Translations under genes and position numbers: made by a program
In this document: positions 47,601 to 61,400 of the stretch, piece after piece
Layout of the letters: each line of letters opens with the position of its first letter
Position numbering within the stretch: position 1 is the first letter of the stretch
Assembly: GCA_023634235.1 (NCBI GenBank)
Contig: JAMKCF010000004.1
Span: 24,126,527-24,190,526 of the forward strand
Source of the DNA: Pisaster brevispinus
Taxonomy: Eukaryota; Echinodermata; Asteroidea; Forcipulatida; Asteriidae
Reading direction: 5' to 3'
DNA length: 64,000 nt
Notes under the pieces: model-generated
The model's input: only the letters and a program-made list of their open reading frames with translations
Database searches by the model: none
What the model was told of the DNA's origin: nothing

Positions 47601-48340
47601 GAATTTATTTCGGACCTTTTTGTGCCGGCTTTTTCTCACTGGCGATGACGTAGGCGTGTCATACAGTGGAGTTTTGGGCAGCCCTACTTCCAGGACGCTG
47701 GCCTCGCCTACAAAATGGTGACCTTAACGAAACTCACGGAAGAGAGAGCCCTTGAGACGGGCTTTCGAATGGTGTACAACTTGTGAAAATCCAGTATTAT
47801 TCTGAAGTTGATTTGACCGTCCTTACTTTGTCTTTGTTTCTTTGACTGCTCTGGGCACAAAAATCCCATTAGAGATGCTTTTGAGGAGCGTTCGGAGTAG
47901 CCCCCCCTGTTGGTCATTTCCGGTATGAAGCTTGCCCTCCGCGACCCTAAAAGTTATATTTTCGGAAGCGGGGATATCCAAGGCAGAGTAAGGTACAAAT
48001 TTTGTCTCTCTAGCATTCTAGTTCATGAGTTATTTCCAAGCTTAGCACAGAATTTATTTCGGACCTTTTTGTGCCGGCTTTTTCTCACTGGCGATGACGT
48101 AGGCATGTCATACAGTGGAGTTTCGGGCAGCCCTACTTCCAGGACGCTGGCCTCGCCTACAAAATGGTGACCTTAACGAAACTCATGGAAGAGAGAGCCC
48201 TTGAGATGGGCTTTCGAATGGTGCACAACTTGTGAAAATCCAGTATTATTCTGAGGGTGATTTGACCGTCCTTACTTTGTCTTTGTTTCTTTGACAGCTC
48301 TGGGCACAAAAATCTCATAAGGGATGCTTTTGAGGAGCGT

Positions 48341-48600
48341 TCTGAGTAGCCCCACCTCCTGGTCATTTCCGCTATGAAGCTTGCCCTCCGGGTCGCTAAA
48401 AGTTTAATTTTCGGATGCAGGGATATCCAAGGCAGACTCAGGTACAAATTTTGTCTCTCTAGCATTTCTAGTTCATGAGTTATTCGCAACCTTAGCTGAG
48501 AAATTATTCCGGACCTTTTTGTGCCGGCTTTTTCTGACTGGCGATGACGTAGGCATGTAATACAGTGGAGTTTCGGGCAGCCCTACTTCCAGGAGGCTGG
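48341..48600 (+). repeat. Patch of right-hand subfamily inside the main block
   Basis: The unit starting at 48298 begins as a main-block type, then carries variants typical of the 58.5-64 kb subfamily (GCCCCACCTCCTGG, CCGCTATG, CGGATGCAGG, ATGTAATAC, AGGAGGCTGG), and returns to the main type at AAAATGGTGACC. Confidence 0.85.
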
Positions 48601-50393
48601 CCTCGCCTACAAAATGGTGACCTTAACGAAACTCATGGAAGAGAGAGCCCTTGAGATGGGCTTTCGAATGGTGTACAACTTGTGAAAATCCAGTATTATT
48701 CTGAGGGTGATTTGACCGACCTTACTTTGTCTTTGTTTCTTTGACAGCTCTGTGCACAAAAATCCCATAAGGGATGCTTTTTAGTAGCGTTCGGAGTAGC
48801 CCCCCCCTGCTGGTCATTTCCGGTATGAAGCTTGCCCTCCGCGACCCTAAAAGTTTGATTTTCGGAAGCGGGGATTTCCAAGGCAAAGTCAGGTACAAAT
48901 TTTGTCTCTCTAGCATTTCTAGTTCATGAGTTATTTCCAAGCTTAGCACAGAATTTATTTCGGACCTTTTTGTGCCGGCTTTTTCTCACTGGCGATGACG
49001 TAGGCGTGTCATACAGTGGAGTTTTGGGCAGCCCTACTTCCAGGACGCTGGCCTCGCCTACAAAATGGTGACCTTAACGAAACTCACGGAAGAGAGAGCC
49101 CTTGAGACGGGCTTTCGAATGGTGTACAACTTGTGAAAATCCAGTATTATTCTGAGGGTGATTTGACCGTCCTTACTTTGTCTTTGTTTCTTTGACAGCT
49201 CTGTGCACAAAAATTCTATTAAAGACGCTTTTGAGGAGCGTTCGGAGAAGCCCCCCCCCCTGCTGGTCATTTTCGGTATAAAGCTTGCCCTCCGCGACCC
49301 TAAAAGTTTGATTTTCGGAAGCGGGGATTTCCAAGGCAAAGTCAGGTACAAATTTTGTCTCTCTAGCATTTCTAGTTCATGAGTTATTTCCAAGCTTAGC
49401 ACAGAATTTATTTCGGACCTTTTTGTGCCGGCTTTTTCTCACTGGCGATGACGTAGGCATGTCATACAGTGGAGTTTTGGGCAGCCCTACTTCCAGGACG
49501 CTGGCCTCGCCTAAAAAAATGGTGACCTTAACGAAACTCATGGAAGAGAGAGCCCTTGAGATGGGCTTTCGAATGGTGTACAACTTGTGAAAATCCAGTA
49601 TTATTCTGAGGGTGATTTGACCGTCCTTACTTTGTCTTTGTTACTTTGACAGCTCTGTGCACAAAAATTCCATTAGGGATGCTTTTGAGGAGCGTTCGAA
49701 GTAGCCCCCCCCTGTTGGTCATTTCCGGTATGAAGCTTGCCCTCCGCGACCCTAAAAGTTATATTTTCGGAAGCGGGGATATCCAAGGCAGAGTAAGGTA
49801 CAAATTTTGTCTCTCTAGCATTCTAGTTCATGAGTTATTTCCAAGCTTAGCACAGAATTTATTTCGGACCTTTTTGTGCCGGCTTTTTCTCACTGGCGAT
49901 GACGTAGGCATGTCATACAGTGGAATTTTAGGCAACCCTACTTCCAGGACGCTGGCCTCGCCTACAAAATGGTGACCTTAACGAAACTCACGGAAGAGAG
50001 AGCCCTTGAGAAGGGCTTTCGAATGGTGTAAAACTTGTGAAAATCCAGTATTATTCCGAAGTTGATTTGACCGTCCTTACTTTGTTTCTTTGACAGCTCT
50101 GCACAAAAATCCCATAAGGGATGCTTTTGAGGAGCGTTCGGAGTAGCCCCCCCCCCTGCTGGTCGTTTCCGGTATGAAGCTTGCCCTCTGCGACCCTAAA
50201 AGTTTGATTTTCGGAAGCGGGGATATCCAAGGCAGAGTCAGGTACAAATTTTGTCTCTCTAGCATTTCTAGTTCATGAGTTATTTCCAAGCTTAGCACAT
50301 AATTTATTTCGGACCTTTTTGTGCCGGCTTTTTCTCACTGGCGATGACGTAGGCATGTCATACAGTGGAGTTTCGGGCAGCCCTACTTCCAGG

Positions 50394-50505
50394 AAGCTGG
50401 TCTCGCCTACAAAATCTTGATCTTAACGAAACTCACGGTAGAGAGAGCCCTTGAGACGGGCTTTCCAATGGTGTAAAACTTGTGAAGATTCAGTATTATT
50501 CTGAG
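50394..50505 (+). repeat. Second subfamily patch inside the main block
   Basis: AAAATCTTGATCTTAACG, TTTCCAATGGTGTAAAAC and TGTGAAGATTCAG are right-hand subfamily variants in an otherwise main-type unit. CTGAGGGTGA directly after is main type. Confidence 0.75.
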
Positions 50506-53500
50506 GGTGATTTGACCGTCCTTACTTTGTCTTTGTTTCTTTGACAGCTCTGTGCACAAAAATTCCATTAGGGATGCTTTTGAGGAGCGTTCGAAGTAGC
50601 CCCCCCCCCCTGCTGGTCATTTTCGGCATGAAGCTTGCCCTCCGCGACCCTAAAAGTTTGATTTTCGGAAGCAGGGATATCCAAAGCAGAGTCAGGTACA
50701 AACTTTGTCTCTCTAGCATTTCCAGTTCATGAGGTATTTCCAAGCTTAGCACAGAATTTATTTCGGAATTTTTTGTGCCGGCTTTTTCTCACTGGCGATG
50801 ACGTAGACATGTCATACAGTGGAGTTTCGGGCAGCCCTACTTCCAGGATGCTGGCCTCGCCTACAAAATGGTGACCTTAACGAAACTCACGGAAAAGAGA
50901 GCCCTTGAGACGAGCTTTCGAATGGTGTACAACTTGTGAAAATCCAGTATTATTCTGAAGTTGATTTGACCGTCCTTAGTTTGTCTTTGTTTCTTTGACT
51001 GCTCTGGGCACAAAAATCTCATTAGAGATGCTTTTGAGGAGCGTTCGGAGTAGCCCACCCCCCCCTGCTGGTCATTTTCGTCATGAAGCTTGCCCTCCGC
51101 GACCCTAAAAGTTATATTTTCGGAAGCGGGGATGTCCAAGGCAGAGTAAGGTACAAATTTTGTCTCTCTAGCATTCTAGTTCATGAGTTATTTCCAAGCT
51201 TAGCACAGAATTTATTTCGGACCTTTTTGTGCCGGCTTTTTCTCACTGGCGATGACATAGGCATGTCATACAGTGGAATTTTAGGCAGCCCTACTTCCAG
51301 GACGCTGGCCTCGCCTACAAAATGGTGACCTTAACGAAACTCACGGAAGAGAGAGCCCTTGAGACGGGCTTTCGAATGGTGTACAACTTGTGAAAATCCA
51401 GTATTATTCTGAGGGTGATTTGACCGTCCTTACTTTGTCTTTGTTTCTTTGACAGCTCTTTGCAGAAAAATCCCATTAGGGATGCTCTGAGGAGCGTTCG
51501 GAATAGCCCCCCCTGCTGGTCATTTCCGGTATAAAGCTTGCCCTCCGCGACCCTAAAAGTTTGATTTCGGAAGCGGGGATATCCAAGGCAGAGTAAGGTA
51601 CAAATTTTGTCTCTCTAGCATTTCTAGTTCATGAGTTATTTCCAAGCATAGCACAGAATTTATTTCGGACCTTTTTGTGCCGGCTTTTTCTCACTGGCGA
51701 TGACGTAGGCATGTCATACAGTGGAGTTTCGGGCAGCCCTACTTCCAGGACGCTTGCCTCGCCTACAAAATGGTGACCTTAACGAAACTCACGGAAGAAA
51801 GAGCCCTTGAGACGGGCTTTCGAATGGTGTACAACTTGTGAAAATCCAGTATTATTCCGAAGTTGATTTGACCGATCTTACTTTGTCTTTGTTTCTTTGA
51901 CAGCTCTGTGCACAAAAATCCCATAAGGGATGCTTTTGAGGAGCGTTCGGAGTAGCCCCCCCCTGCTGATCATTTCCGGTATGAAGCTTGCCCTCCGCGA
52001 CCCTAAAAGTTATATTTTCGGAAGCGGGGATATCCAAGGCAGAGTAAGGTACAAATTTTGTCTCTCTAGCATTCTAGTTCATGAGTTATTTCCAAGCTTA
52101 GCACAGAATTTATTTCGGACCTTTTTGTGCCGGCTTTTTCTCACTGGCGATGACGTAAGCATGTCATACAGTGGAATTTTAGGCAGCCCTACTTCCAGGA
52201 CGCTGGCCTCGCCTACAAAATGGTGACCTTAACGAAACTCACGGAAGAGAGAGTCCTTGAGACGGGCTTTCGAATGGTGTACAACTTGTGAAAATCCAGT
52301 ATTATTCTGAGGGTGATTTGACCGTCCTTACTTTGTCTTTGTTTCTTTGACAGCTCTGTGCACAAAAATCCCATAAGGGATGCTTTTGAGGAGCGTTCGG
52401 AGTAGCCCCCCCCCTGCTGGTCATTTCCGGTATGAAGCTTGCCCTCCCCGACCCTAAAAGTTTGATTTTCGGAAACGGGGATTTCCAAGGCAAAGTCAGG
52501 TACAAATTTTGTCTCTCTAGCATTTCTAGTTCATGAGTTATTTCCAAGCTTAGCACAGAATTTATTTCGGACCTTTTTGTGCCGGCTTTTTCTCACTGGC
52601 GATGACGTAGGCATGTCATACAGTGGAGTTTTGGGCAGCCCTACTTCTAGGACGCTGGCCTCGCCTACAAAATGGTGACCTTAACGAAACTCATGGAAGA
52701 GAGAGCCCTTGAGACGGGCTTTCGAATGGTGTACAACTTGTGAAAATCCAGTATTATTCTGAGGGTGATTTGACCGTCCTTACTTTGTCTTTGTTTCTTT
52801 GACAGCTCTGTGCACAAAAATTCCATTAGGGATGCTCTTGAGGAGCGTTCGAAGTAGCCCCCCCGCTGGTCATTTTCGGCATGAAGCTTGCCCTCCGCGA
52901 CCCTAAAAGTTTGATTTTCGGAAGCAGGGATATCCAAGGCAGAGTCAGGTACAAACTTTGTCTCTCTAGCATTTCCAGTTCATGAGGTATTTCCAAGCTT
53001 AGCACAGAATTTATTTCGGACCTTTTTGTGCCGGCTTTTTCTCACTGGCGATGACGTAGGCATGTCATACAGTGGAGTTTTGGGCAGCCCTACTTCCAGG
53101 ACGCTGGCTTCGCCTACAAAATGGTGACCTTAACGAAACTCATGGAAGAGAGAGCCCTTGAGATGGGCTTTCGAATGGTGTACAACTTGTGAAAATCCAG
53201 TATTATTCTGAGGGTGATTTGACCGTCCTTACTTTGTCTTTGTTTCTGTGCACAAAAATTCCATTAGGGATGCTTTTGAGGAGCGTTCGGAGTAGCCCCC
53301 CCCCTGCTGGTCATTTCCGGTATGAAGCTTGCCCTCCGCGACCCTAAAAGTTTGATTTTCGGAAGCGGGGATTTCCAAGGCAAAGTCAGGTACAAATTTT
53401 GTCTCTCTAGCATTTCTAGTTCATGAGTTATTTCCAAGCTTAGCACAGAATTTATTTCGGACCTTTTTGTGCCGGCTTTTTCTCACTGGCGATGACGTAG

Positions 53501-56500
53501 GCATGTCATACAGTGGAGTTTTGGGCAGCCCTACTTCCAGGACGCTGGCCTCGCCTACAAAATGGTGACCTTAACGAAACTCATGGAAGAGAGAGCCCTT
53601 GAGATGGGCTTTCGAATGGTGTACAACTTGTGAAAATCCAGTATTATTCTGAGGGTGATTTGACCGTCCTTACTTTGTCTTTGTTTCTTTGACAGCTCTG
53701 TGCACAAAAATTCCATTAGGGATGCTTTTGAGGAGCGTTCGAAGTAGCCCCCCCCCTGCTGGTCATTTTCGTCATGAAGCTTGCCCTCCGCGACCCTAAA
53801 AGTTTGATTTTCGGAAGCAGGGATATCCAAGGCAGAGTCAGGTACAAACTTTGTCTCTCTAGCATTTCCAGTTCATGAGGTATTTCCAAGCTTAACACAG
53901 AATTTATTTCGGAATTTTTTGTGCCGGCTTTTTCTCACTGGCGATGACGTAGACATGTCATACAGTGGAGTTTCGGGCAGCCCTACTTCCAGGATGCTGG
54001 CCTCGCCTACAAAATGGTGACTTTAACGAAACTCACGGAAAAGAGAGCCCTTGAGACGAGCTTTCGAATGGTGTACAACTTGTGAAAATCCAGTATTATT
54101 CTGAAGTTGATTTGACCGTCCTTACTTTGTCTTTGTTTCTTTGACTGCTCTGGGCACAAAAATCCCATTAGAGATGCTTTTGAGGAGCGTTCGGAGTAGC
54201 CCCCCCTGTTGGTCATTTCCGGTATGAAGCTTGCCCTCCGCGACCCTAAAAGTTTGATTTTCGGAAGCGGGGATATCCAAGGCAGAGTAAGGTACAAATT
54301 TTGTCTCTCTAGCATTCTAGTTCATGAGTTATTTCCAAGCTTAGCACAGAATTTATTTCGGACCTTTTTGTGCCGGCTTTTTCTCACTGGCGATGACGTA
54401 GGCATGTCATACAATGGAATTTTAGGCAGCCCTACTTCCAGGACGCTGGCCTCGCCTACAAAATCTTGACCTTAACGAAACTCATGGAAGAGAGAGCGCT
54501 TGAGATGGGCTTTCGAATGGTGTATAACTTGTGAAAATCCAGTATTATTCTGAGGGTGATTTGACCGTCCTTACTTTGTCTTTGTTTTTTTGACTGCTCT
54601 GGGCACAAAAATCCCATAAGGGATGCTTTTGAGGAGCGTTCGGAGTAGCCCCCCTGTTGGTCATTTCCGATATGAAGCTTGCCCTCCGCGACCCTAAAAG
54701 TTATATTTTCGGAAGCGGGGATATCCAAGGCAGAGTAAGGTACAAATTTTGTCTCTCTAGCATTTCTAGTTCATGAGTTATTTCCAAGCTTAGCGCATAA
54801 TTTATTTCGGACCTTTTTGTGCCGGCTTTTTCTCACTGGCCATGACGTAGGCATGTCATACAGTGGAGTTTTTGGCAGCCCTACTTCCAGGACGCTGGCC
54901 TCGCCTACAAAATTTTGACCTTAACGAAACTCACGGAAAAGAGAGCCCTTGAGACGGGCTTTCGAATGTTGTACAACTTGTGAAAATCCAGTATTATTCT
55001 GAGGGTGATTTGACCGTCCTTACTTTGTCTTTGTTTCTTTGACAGCTCTTTGCAGAACAATCCCATTAGGGATGCTTTTGAGGAGCGTTCGAAGTAGCCC
55101 CCCCCTGCTGGTCATTTTCGGCATGAAGCTTGCCCTCCGCGACCCTAAAAGTTTGATTTTCGGAAGCAGGGATATCCAAGGCAGAGTCAGGTACAAACTT
55201 TGTCTCTCTAGCATTTCCAGTTCATGAGGTATTTCCAAGCTTAGCACAGAATTTATTTCGGACCTTTTTGTGCCGGCTTTTTCTCACTGGCGATGACGTA
55301 GGCATGTCATACAGTGGAGTTTTGGGCAGCCCTACTTCCAGGACGCTGGCCTCGCCTACAAAATGGTGACCTTAACGAAACTCATGGAAGAGAGAGCCCT
55401 TGAGATGGGCTTTCGAATGGTGTACAACTTGTGAAAATCCAGTATTATTCTGAGGGTGATTTGACCGTCCTTACTTTGTCTTTGTTTCTTTGACAGCTCT
55501 GTGCACAAAAATTCCATTAGGGATGCTTTTGAGGAGCGTTCGAAGTAGCCCCCCCCCCCTGCTGGTCATTTTCGGCATGAAGCTTGCCCTCCGCGACCCT
55601 AAAAGTTTGATTTTCGGAAGCAGGGATATCCAAGGCAGAGTCAGGTACAAACTTTGTCTCTCTTGCATTTCCAGTTCATGAGGTATTTCCAAGCTTAGCA
55701 CAGAATTTATTTCGGAATTTTTTGTACCGGCTTTTTCTCACTGGCGATGACGTAGACATGTCATACAGTGGAGTTTCGGGCAGCCCTACTTCCAGGATGC
55801 TGGCCTCGCCTACAAAATGGTGACCTTAACGAAACTCACGGAAAAGAGAGCCCTTGAGACGAGCTTTCGAATGGTGTACAACTTGTGAAAATCCAGTATT
55901 ATTCTGAAGTTGATTTGACCGTCCTTACTTTGTCTTTGTTTCTTTGACTGCTCTGGGCACAAAAATCCCATTAGAGATGCTTTTGAGGAGCGTTCGGAGT
56001 AGCCCCCCCTGTTGGTCATTTCCGGTATGAAGCTTGCCCTCCGCGACCCTAAAAGTTTGATTTTCGGAAGCGGGGATATCCAAGGCAGAGTAAGGTACAA
56101 ATTTTGTCTCTCTAGCATTCTAGTTCATGAGTTATTTCCAAGCTTAGCACAGAATTTATTTCGGACCTTTTTGTGCCGGCTTTTTCTCACTGGCGATGAC
56201 GTAGGCGTGTCATACAGTGGAGTTTTGGGCAGCCCTACTTCCAGGACGCTGGCCTCGCCTACAAAATGGTGACCTTAACGAAACTCACGGAAGAGAGAGC
56301 CCTTGAGACGGGCTTTCGAATGGTGTACAACTTGTGAAAATCCAGTATTATTCTGAGGGTGATTTGACCGTCCTTACTTTGTCTTTGTTTCTTTGACAGC
56401 TCTGTGCACAAAAATTCTATTAAAGACGCTTTTGAGGAGCGTTCGGAGAAGCCCCCCCCCTGCTGGTCATTTTCGGTATAAAGCTTGCCCTCCGCGACCC

Positions 56501-58499
56501 TAAAAGTTTGATTTTCGGAAGCGGGGATTTCCAAGGCAAAGTCAGGTACAAATTTTGTCTCTCTAGCATTTCTAGTTCATGAGTTATTTCCAAGCTTAGC
56601 ACAGAATTTATTTCGGACCTTTTTGTGCCGGCTTTTTCTCACTGGCGATGACGTAGGCATGTCATACAATGGAATTTTAGGCAGCCCTACTTCCAGGACG
56701 CTGGCATCGCCTACAAAATCTTGACCTTAACGAAACTCATGGAAGAGAGAGCGCTTGAGATGGGCTTTCGAATGGTGTATAACTTGTGAAAATCCAGTAT
56801 TATTCTGAGGGTGATTTGACCGTCCTTACTTTGTCTTTGTTTTTTTGACTGCTCTGGGCACAAAAATCCCATTAGGGATGCTTTTGAGGAGCGTTCGGAG
56901 TAGCCCCCCCTGTTGGTCATTTCCGATATGAAGCTTGCCCTCCGCGACCCTAAAAGTTATATTTTCGGAAGCGGGGATATCCAAGGCAGAGTAAGGTACA
57001 AATTTTGTCTCTCTAGCATTTCTAGTTCATGAGTTATTTCCAAGCTTAGCACATAATTTATTTCGGACCTTTTTGTGCCGGCTTTTTCTCACTGGCCATG
57101 ACGTAGGCATGTCATACAGTGGAGTTTTTGGCAGCCCTACTTCCAGGACGCTGGCCTCACCTACAAAATGTTGACCTTAACGAAACTCACGGAAAAGAGA
57201 GCCCTTGAGACGGGCTTTCGAATGGTGTACAACTTGTGAAAATCCAGTATTATTCTGAGGGTGATTTGACCGTCCTTACTTTGTCTTTGTTTTCTTTGAC
57301 AGCTCTTTGCAGAACAATCCCATTAGGGATGCTTTTGAGGAGCGTTCGAAGTAGCCCCCCCCTGCTGGTCATTTTCGGCATGAAGCTTGCCCTCCGCGAC
57401 CCTAAAAGTTTGATTTTCGGAAGCAGGGATATCCAAGGCAGAGTCAGGTACAAACTTTGTCTCTCTAGCATTTCCAGTTCATGAGGTATTTCCAAGCTTA
57501 GCGCAGAATTTATTTCGGACCTTTTTGTGCCGGCTTTTTCTCACTGGCGATGACGTAGGCATGTCATACAGTGGAGTTTTGGGCAGCCCTACTTCCAGGA
57601 CGCTGGCCTCGCCTACAAAATGGTGACCTTAACGAAACTCATGGAAGAGAGAGCCCTTGAGATGGGCTTTCGAATGGTGTACAACTTGTGAAAATCCAGT
57701 ATTATTCTGAGGGTGATTTGACCGTCCTTACTTTGTCTTTGTTTCTTTGACAGCTCTGTGCACAAAAATTCCATTAGGGATGCTTTTGAGGAGCGTTCGA
57801 AGTAGCCCCCCCCCTGCTGGTCATTTTCGGCATGAAGCTTGCCCTCCGCGACCCTAAAAGTTTGATTTTCGGAAGCAGGGATATCCAAGGCAGAGTCAGG
57901 TACAAACTTTGTTTCTCTAGCATTTCTAGTTCATGAGGTATTTCCAAGCTTAGCACAGAATTCATTTCGGACTTTTTTGTGCCGGCTTTTTCTCACTGGC
58001 GATGACGTAGACATGTCATACAGTGGAGTTTCGGGCAGCCCTACTTCCAGGACGCTGGCCTCGCCTACAAAATGGTGACCTTAACGAAACTCACGGAAAA
58101 GAGAGCCCTTGAGACGAGCGTTCAAATGGTGTACAACTTGTGAAAATCCAGTATTATTCTGAAGGTGATTTGACCGTCCTTATTTTGTCTTTGTTTTTTT
58201 GACTGCTCTGGGCACAAAAATCCCATTAGGGATGCTTTTGAGGAGCGTTCGGAGTAGCCCCCCTGGTTGGTCATTTCCGGTATGAAGCTTGCCCTCCGCG
58301 ACCCTAAAAGTTTGATTTTCGGAAGCGGGGATATCCAAGGCAGAGTAAGGTACAAATTTTGTTTCTCTAGCATTTCTAGTTCATGAGTTATTTCCAAGCT
58401 TAGCACAGAATTCATTTCGGACTTTTTTGTGCCGGCTTTTTCTCACTGGCGATGACGTAGGCATGTCATACAGTGGAGTTTCGGGCAGCCCTACTTCCA

Positions 58500-61400
58500 G
58501 GAGGCTGGCCTCGCCTACAAAATCCTGATCTTAACGAAACTCACGGTAGAGAGAGCCCTTGAGACGGGCTTTCTAATGGTGTAAAACTTGTGAAGAATCA
58601 GTATTATTCTGAGGCTGATTTGACCGTCCTTACTTTGTCTTTGTTTGTTTGACAGCTCTGTGTACAAAAATCCCATTGGGGATGCTTTTGAGGAGCGTTC
58701 TGAGTAGCCCCACCTGGTCATTTCCGCTATGAAGCTTGCCCTCCGGTCCGCTAAAAGTTTGATTTTCGGATGCAGGGATATCCAAGGCAGACTCGGGTAC
58801 AAATTTTGTCTCTCTAGCATTTCTAGTTCATTAGTTATTCCCAACCTTAGCTGAGAAATTATTCCGGACCTTTTTGTGCCGGCTTTTTCTGACTGGCGAT
58901 GACGTAGGCATGTAATACAGTGGAGTGTCGGGCAGCCCTACTTCCAGGAGGCTGGCCTCGCCTACAAAATCCTGATCTTAACGAAACTCACGGTAGAGAG
59001 AGCCCTTGAGACGGGCTTTCCAATGGTGTAAAACTTGTGAAGATTCAGTATTATTCTGAGGCTGATTTGACCGTCCTTACTTTGTCTTTGTTTGTTTGAC
59101 AGCTCTGTGTACAAAAATCCCATTGGGGATGCTTTTGAGGAGCGTTCTGAGTAGCCCCACCTGGTCATTTCCGCTATGAAGCTTGCCCTCCGGTCCGCTA
59201 AAAGTTTGATTTTCGGATGCAGGGATATCCAAGGCAGACTCGGGTACAAATTTTGTCTCTCTAGCATTTCTAGTTCATGAGTTATTCCCAACCTTAGCTG
59301 AGAAATTATTCCGGACCTTTTTGTGCCGGCTTTTTCTGACTGGCGATGACGTAGGCATGTAATACAGTGGAGTGTCGGGCAGCCCTACTTCCAGGACGCT
59401 GGCCTCGCCTACAAAATCTTGATCTTAACGAAACTCACGGTAGAGAGAGCCCTTGAGACGGGCTTTCCAATGGTGTAAAACTTGTGAAGATTCAGTATTA
59501 TTCTGAGGCTGATTTGACCGTCCTTACTTTGTCTTTGTTTGTTTGACAGCTCTGTGTACAAAAATCCCATTGGGGATGCTTTTGAGGAGCGTTCTGAGTA
59601 GCCCCACCTTGTCATTTCCGCTATGAAGCTTGCCCTCCGGTCCGCTAAAAGTTTGATTTTCGGATGCAGGGATATCCAAGGCAGACTCGGGTACAAATTT
59701 TGTCTCTCTAGCATTTCTAGTTCATGAGTTATTCCCAACCTTAGCTGAGAAATTATTCCGGACCTTTTTGTGCCGGCTTTTTCTGACTGGCGATGACGTA
59801 GGCATGTAATACAGTGGAGTGTCGGGCAGCCCTACTTCCAGGAGGCTGGCCTCGCCTACAAAATCCTGATCTTAACGAAACTCACGGTAGAGAGAGCCCT
59901 TGAGACGGGCTTTCCAATGGTGTAAAACTTGTGAAGATTCAGTATTATTCTGAGGCTGATTTGACCGTCCTTACTTTGTCTTTGTTTGTTTGACAGCTCT
60001 GTGTACAAAAATCCCATTGGGGATGCTTTTGAGGAGCGTTCTGAGTAGCCCCACCTCCTGGTCATTTCCGCTATGAAGCTTGCCCTCCGGGTCGCTAAAA
60101 GTTTGATTTTCGGATGCAGGGATATCCAAGGCAGACTCAGGTACAAATTTTGTCTCTCTAGCATTTCTAGTTCATGAGTTATTCCCAACCTTAGCTGAGA
60201 AATTATTCCGGACCTTTTTGTGCCGGCTTTTTCTGACTGGCGATGACGTAGGCATGTAATACAGTGGAGTTTCGGGCAGCCCTACTTCCAGGAGGCTGGC
60301 CTCGCCTACAAAATCCTGATCTTAACGAAACTCACGGTAGAGAGAGCCCTTGAGACGGGCTTTCCAATGGTGTAAAACTTGTGAAGATTCAGTATTATTC
60401 TGAGGCTGATTTGACCGTCCTTACTTTGTCTTTGTTTCTTTGACAGCTCTGTGTACAAAAATCCCATTGGGTATGCTTTTGAGGAGCGTTCTGAGTAGCC
60501 CCACCTCCTGGTCATTTCCGCTATGAAGCTTGCCCTCCGGGTCGCTAAAAGTTTGATTTTCGGATGCAGGGATATCCAAGGCAGACTCAGGTACAAATTT
60601 TGTCTATCTAGCATTTCTAGTTCATGAGTTATTCCCAACCTTAGCTGAGAAATTATTCCGGACCTTTTTGTGCCCGCTTTTTCTGACTGGCGATGACGTA
60701 GGCATGTAATACAGTGGAGTTTCGGGCAGCCCTACTTCTAGGAGGCTGGCCTCGCCTACAAAATATTGATCTTAACGTAACTCTCGGTAGAGAGAGCCCT
60801 TGAGACGGGCTTTCCAATGGTGTAAAACTTGTGAAGATTCAGTATTATTCTGAGGCTGATTTGACCGTCCTTACTTTGTCTTTTTTTCTTTGACAGCTCT
60901 GTGTACAAAAACCCCATTGGGGATGCTTTTGAGGAGTGTTCTGAGTAGCCCCACCTCCTGGTCGTTTCCGCTATGAAGCTTGCCCTCCGGGTCGCTAAAA
61001 GTTTAATTTTCGGATGCAGGGATATCCAAGGCAGACTCGGGTACAAATTTTGTCTGTCTAGCATTTCTAGTTCATGAGTTATTCCCAACCTTAGCTGAGA
61101 AATTATTCCGGACCTTTTTGTGCCGGCTTTTTCTGACTGGCGATGACGTAGGCATGTAATACAGTGGAGTTTCGGGCAGCCCTACTTCTAGGAGGCTGGC
61201 CTCGCCTACAAAATCGTGATCTTAACGAAACTCACGGTAGAGAGAGCCCTTGAGACGGGCTTTCCAATGGTGTTAAACTTGTGAAGATTCAGTATTATTC
61301 TGAGGCTGATTTGACCGTCCTTACTTTGTCTTTGTTTCTTTGACAGCTCTGTGTACAAAAATCCCATTGGGGATGCTTTTGAGGAGCGTTCTGAGTAGCC

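Larger units (their letters stand above)
29020..58500 (+). repeat. Main homogenised block of the satellite
   Basis: About 66 units. Two short units occur near the left end (28717 to 29020 and 29478 to 29779), each lacking about 150 bp. Most units begin CTCTGTGCAC after TTTGACAG. A second class has TTTGACTGCTCTGGGCAC (acceptor AG replaced by TG) and usually GTTGGTCATTTCC and CTGAAGTTGATTTG. A third minor class has CTCTTTGCAGAA. The frame seen at 28288 is stopped here by TAG directly after the conserved GAG (GAGTAGCC), followed by a C run of variable length. Confidence 0.93.

Noticed and set aside
30672..56272. Recurrent plus-strand ORFs of 62-110 codons (MTALCTKIP..., MVISGMKLAL...) in the array
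   Set aside because: They are in a different frame from the conserved LRR-like frame of the diverged units, depend on the C-run length and read through the donor-like site into intron-like sequence.
29020..58500. CENP-B box-like TTTTCGGAAGCGGGGA in main-block units
   Set aside because: It resembles the box only if three bases are missing, is weaker in the right-hand subfamily, and no evidence ties this array to a centromere.
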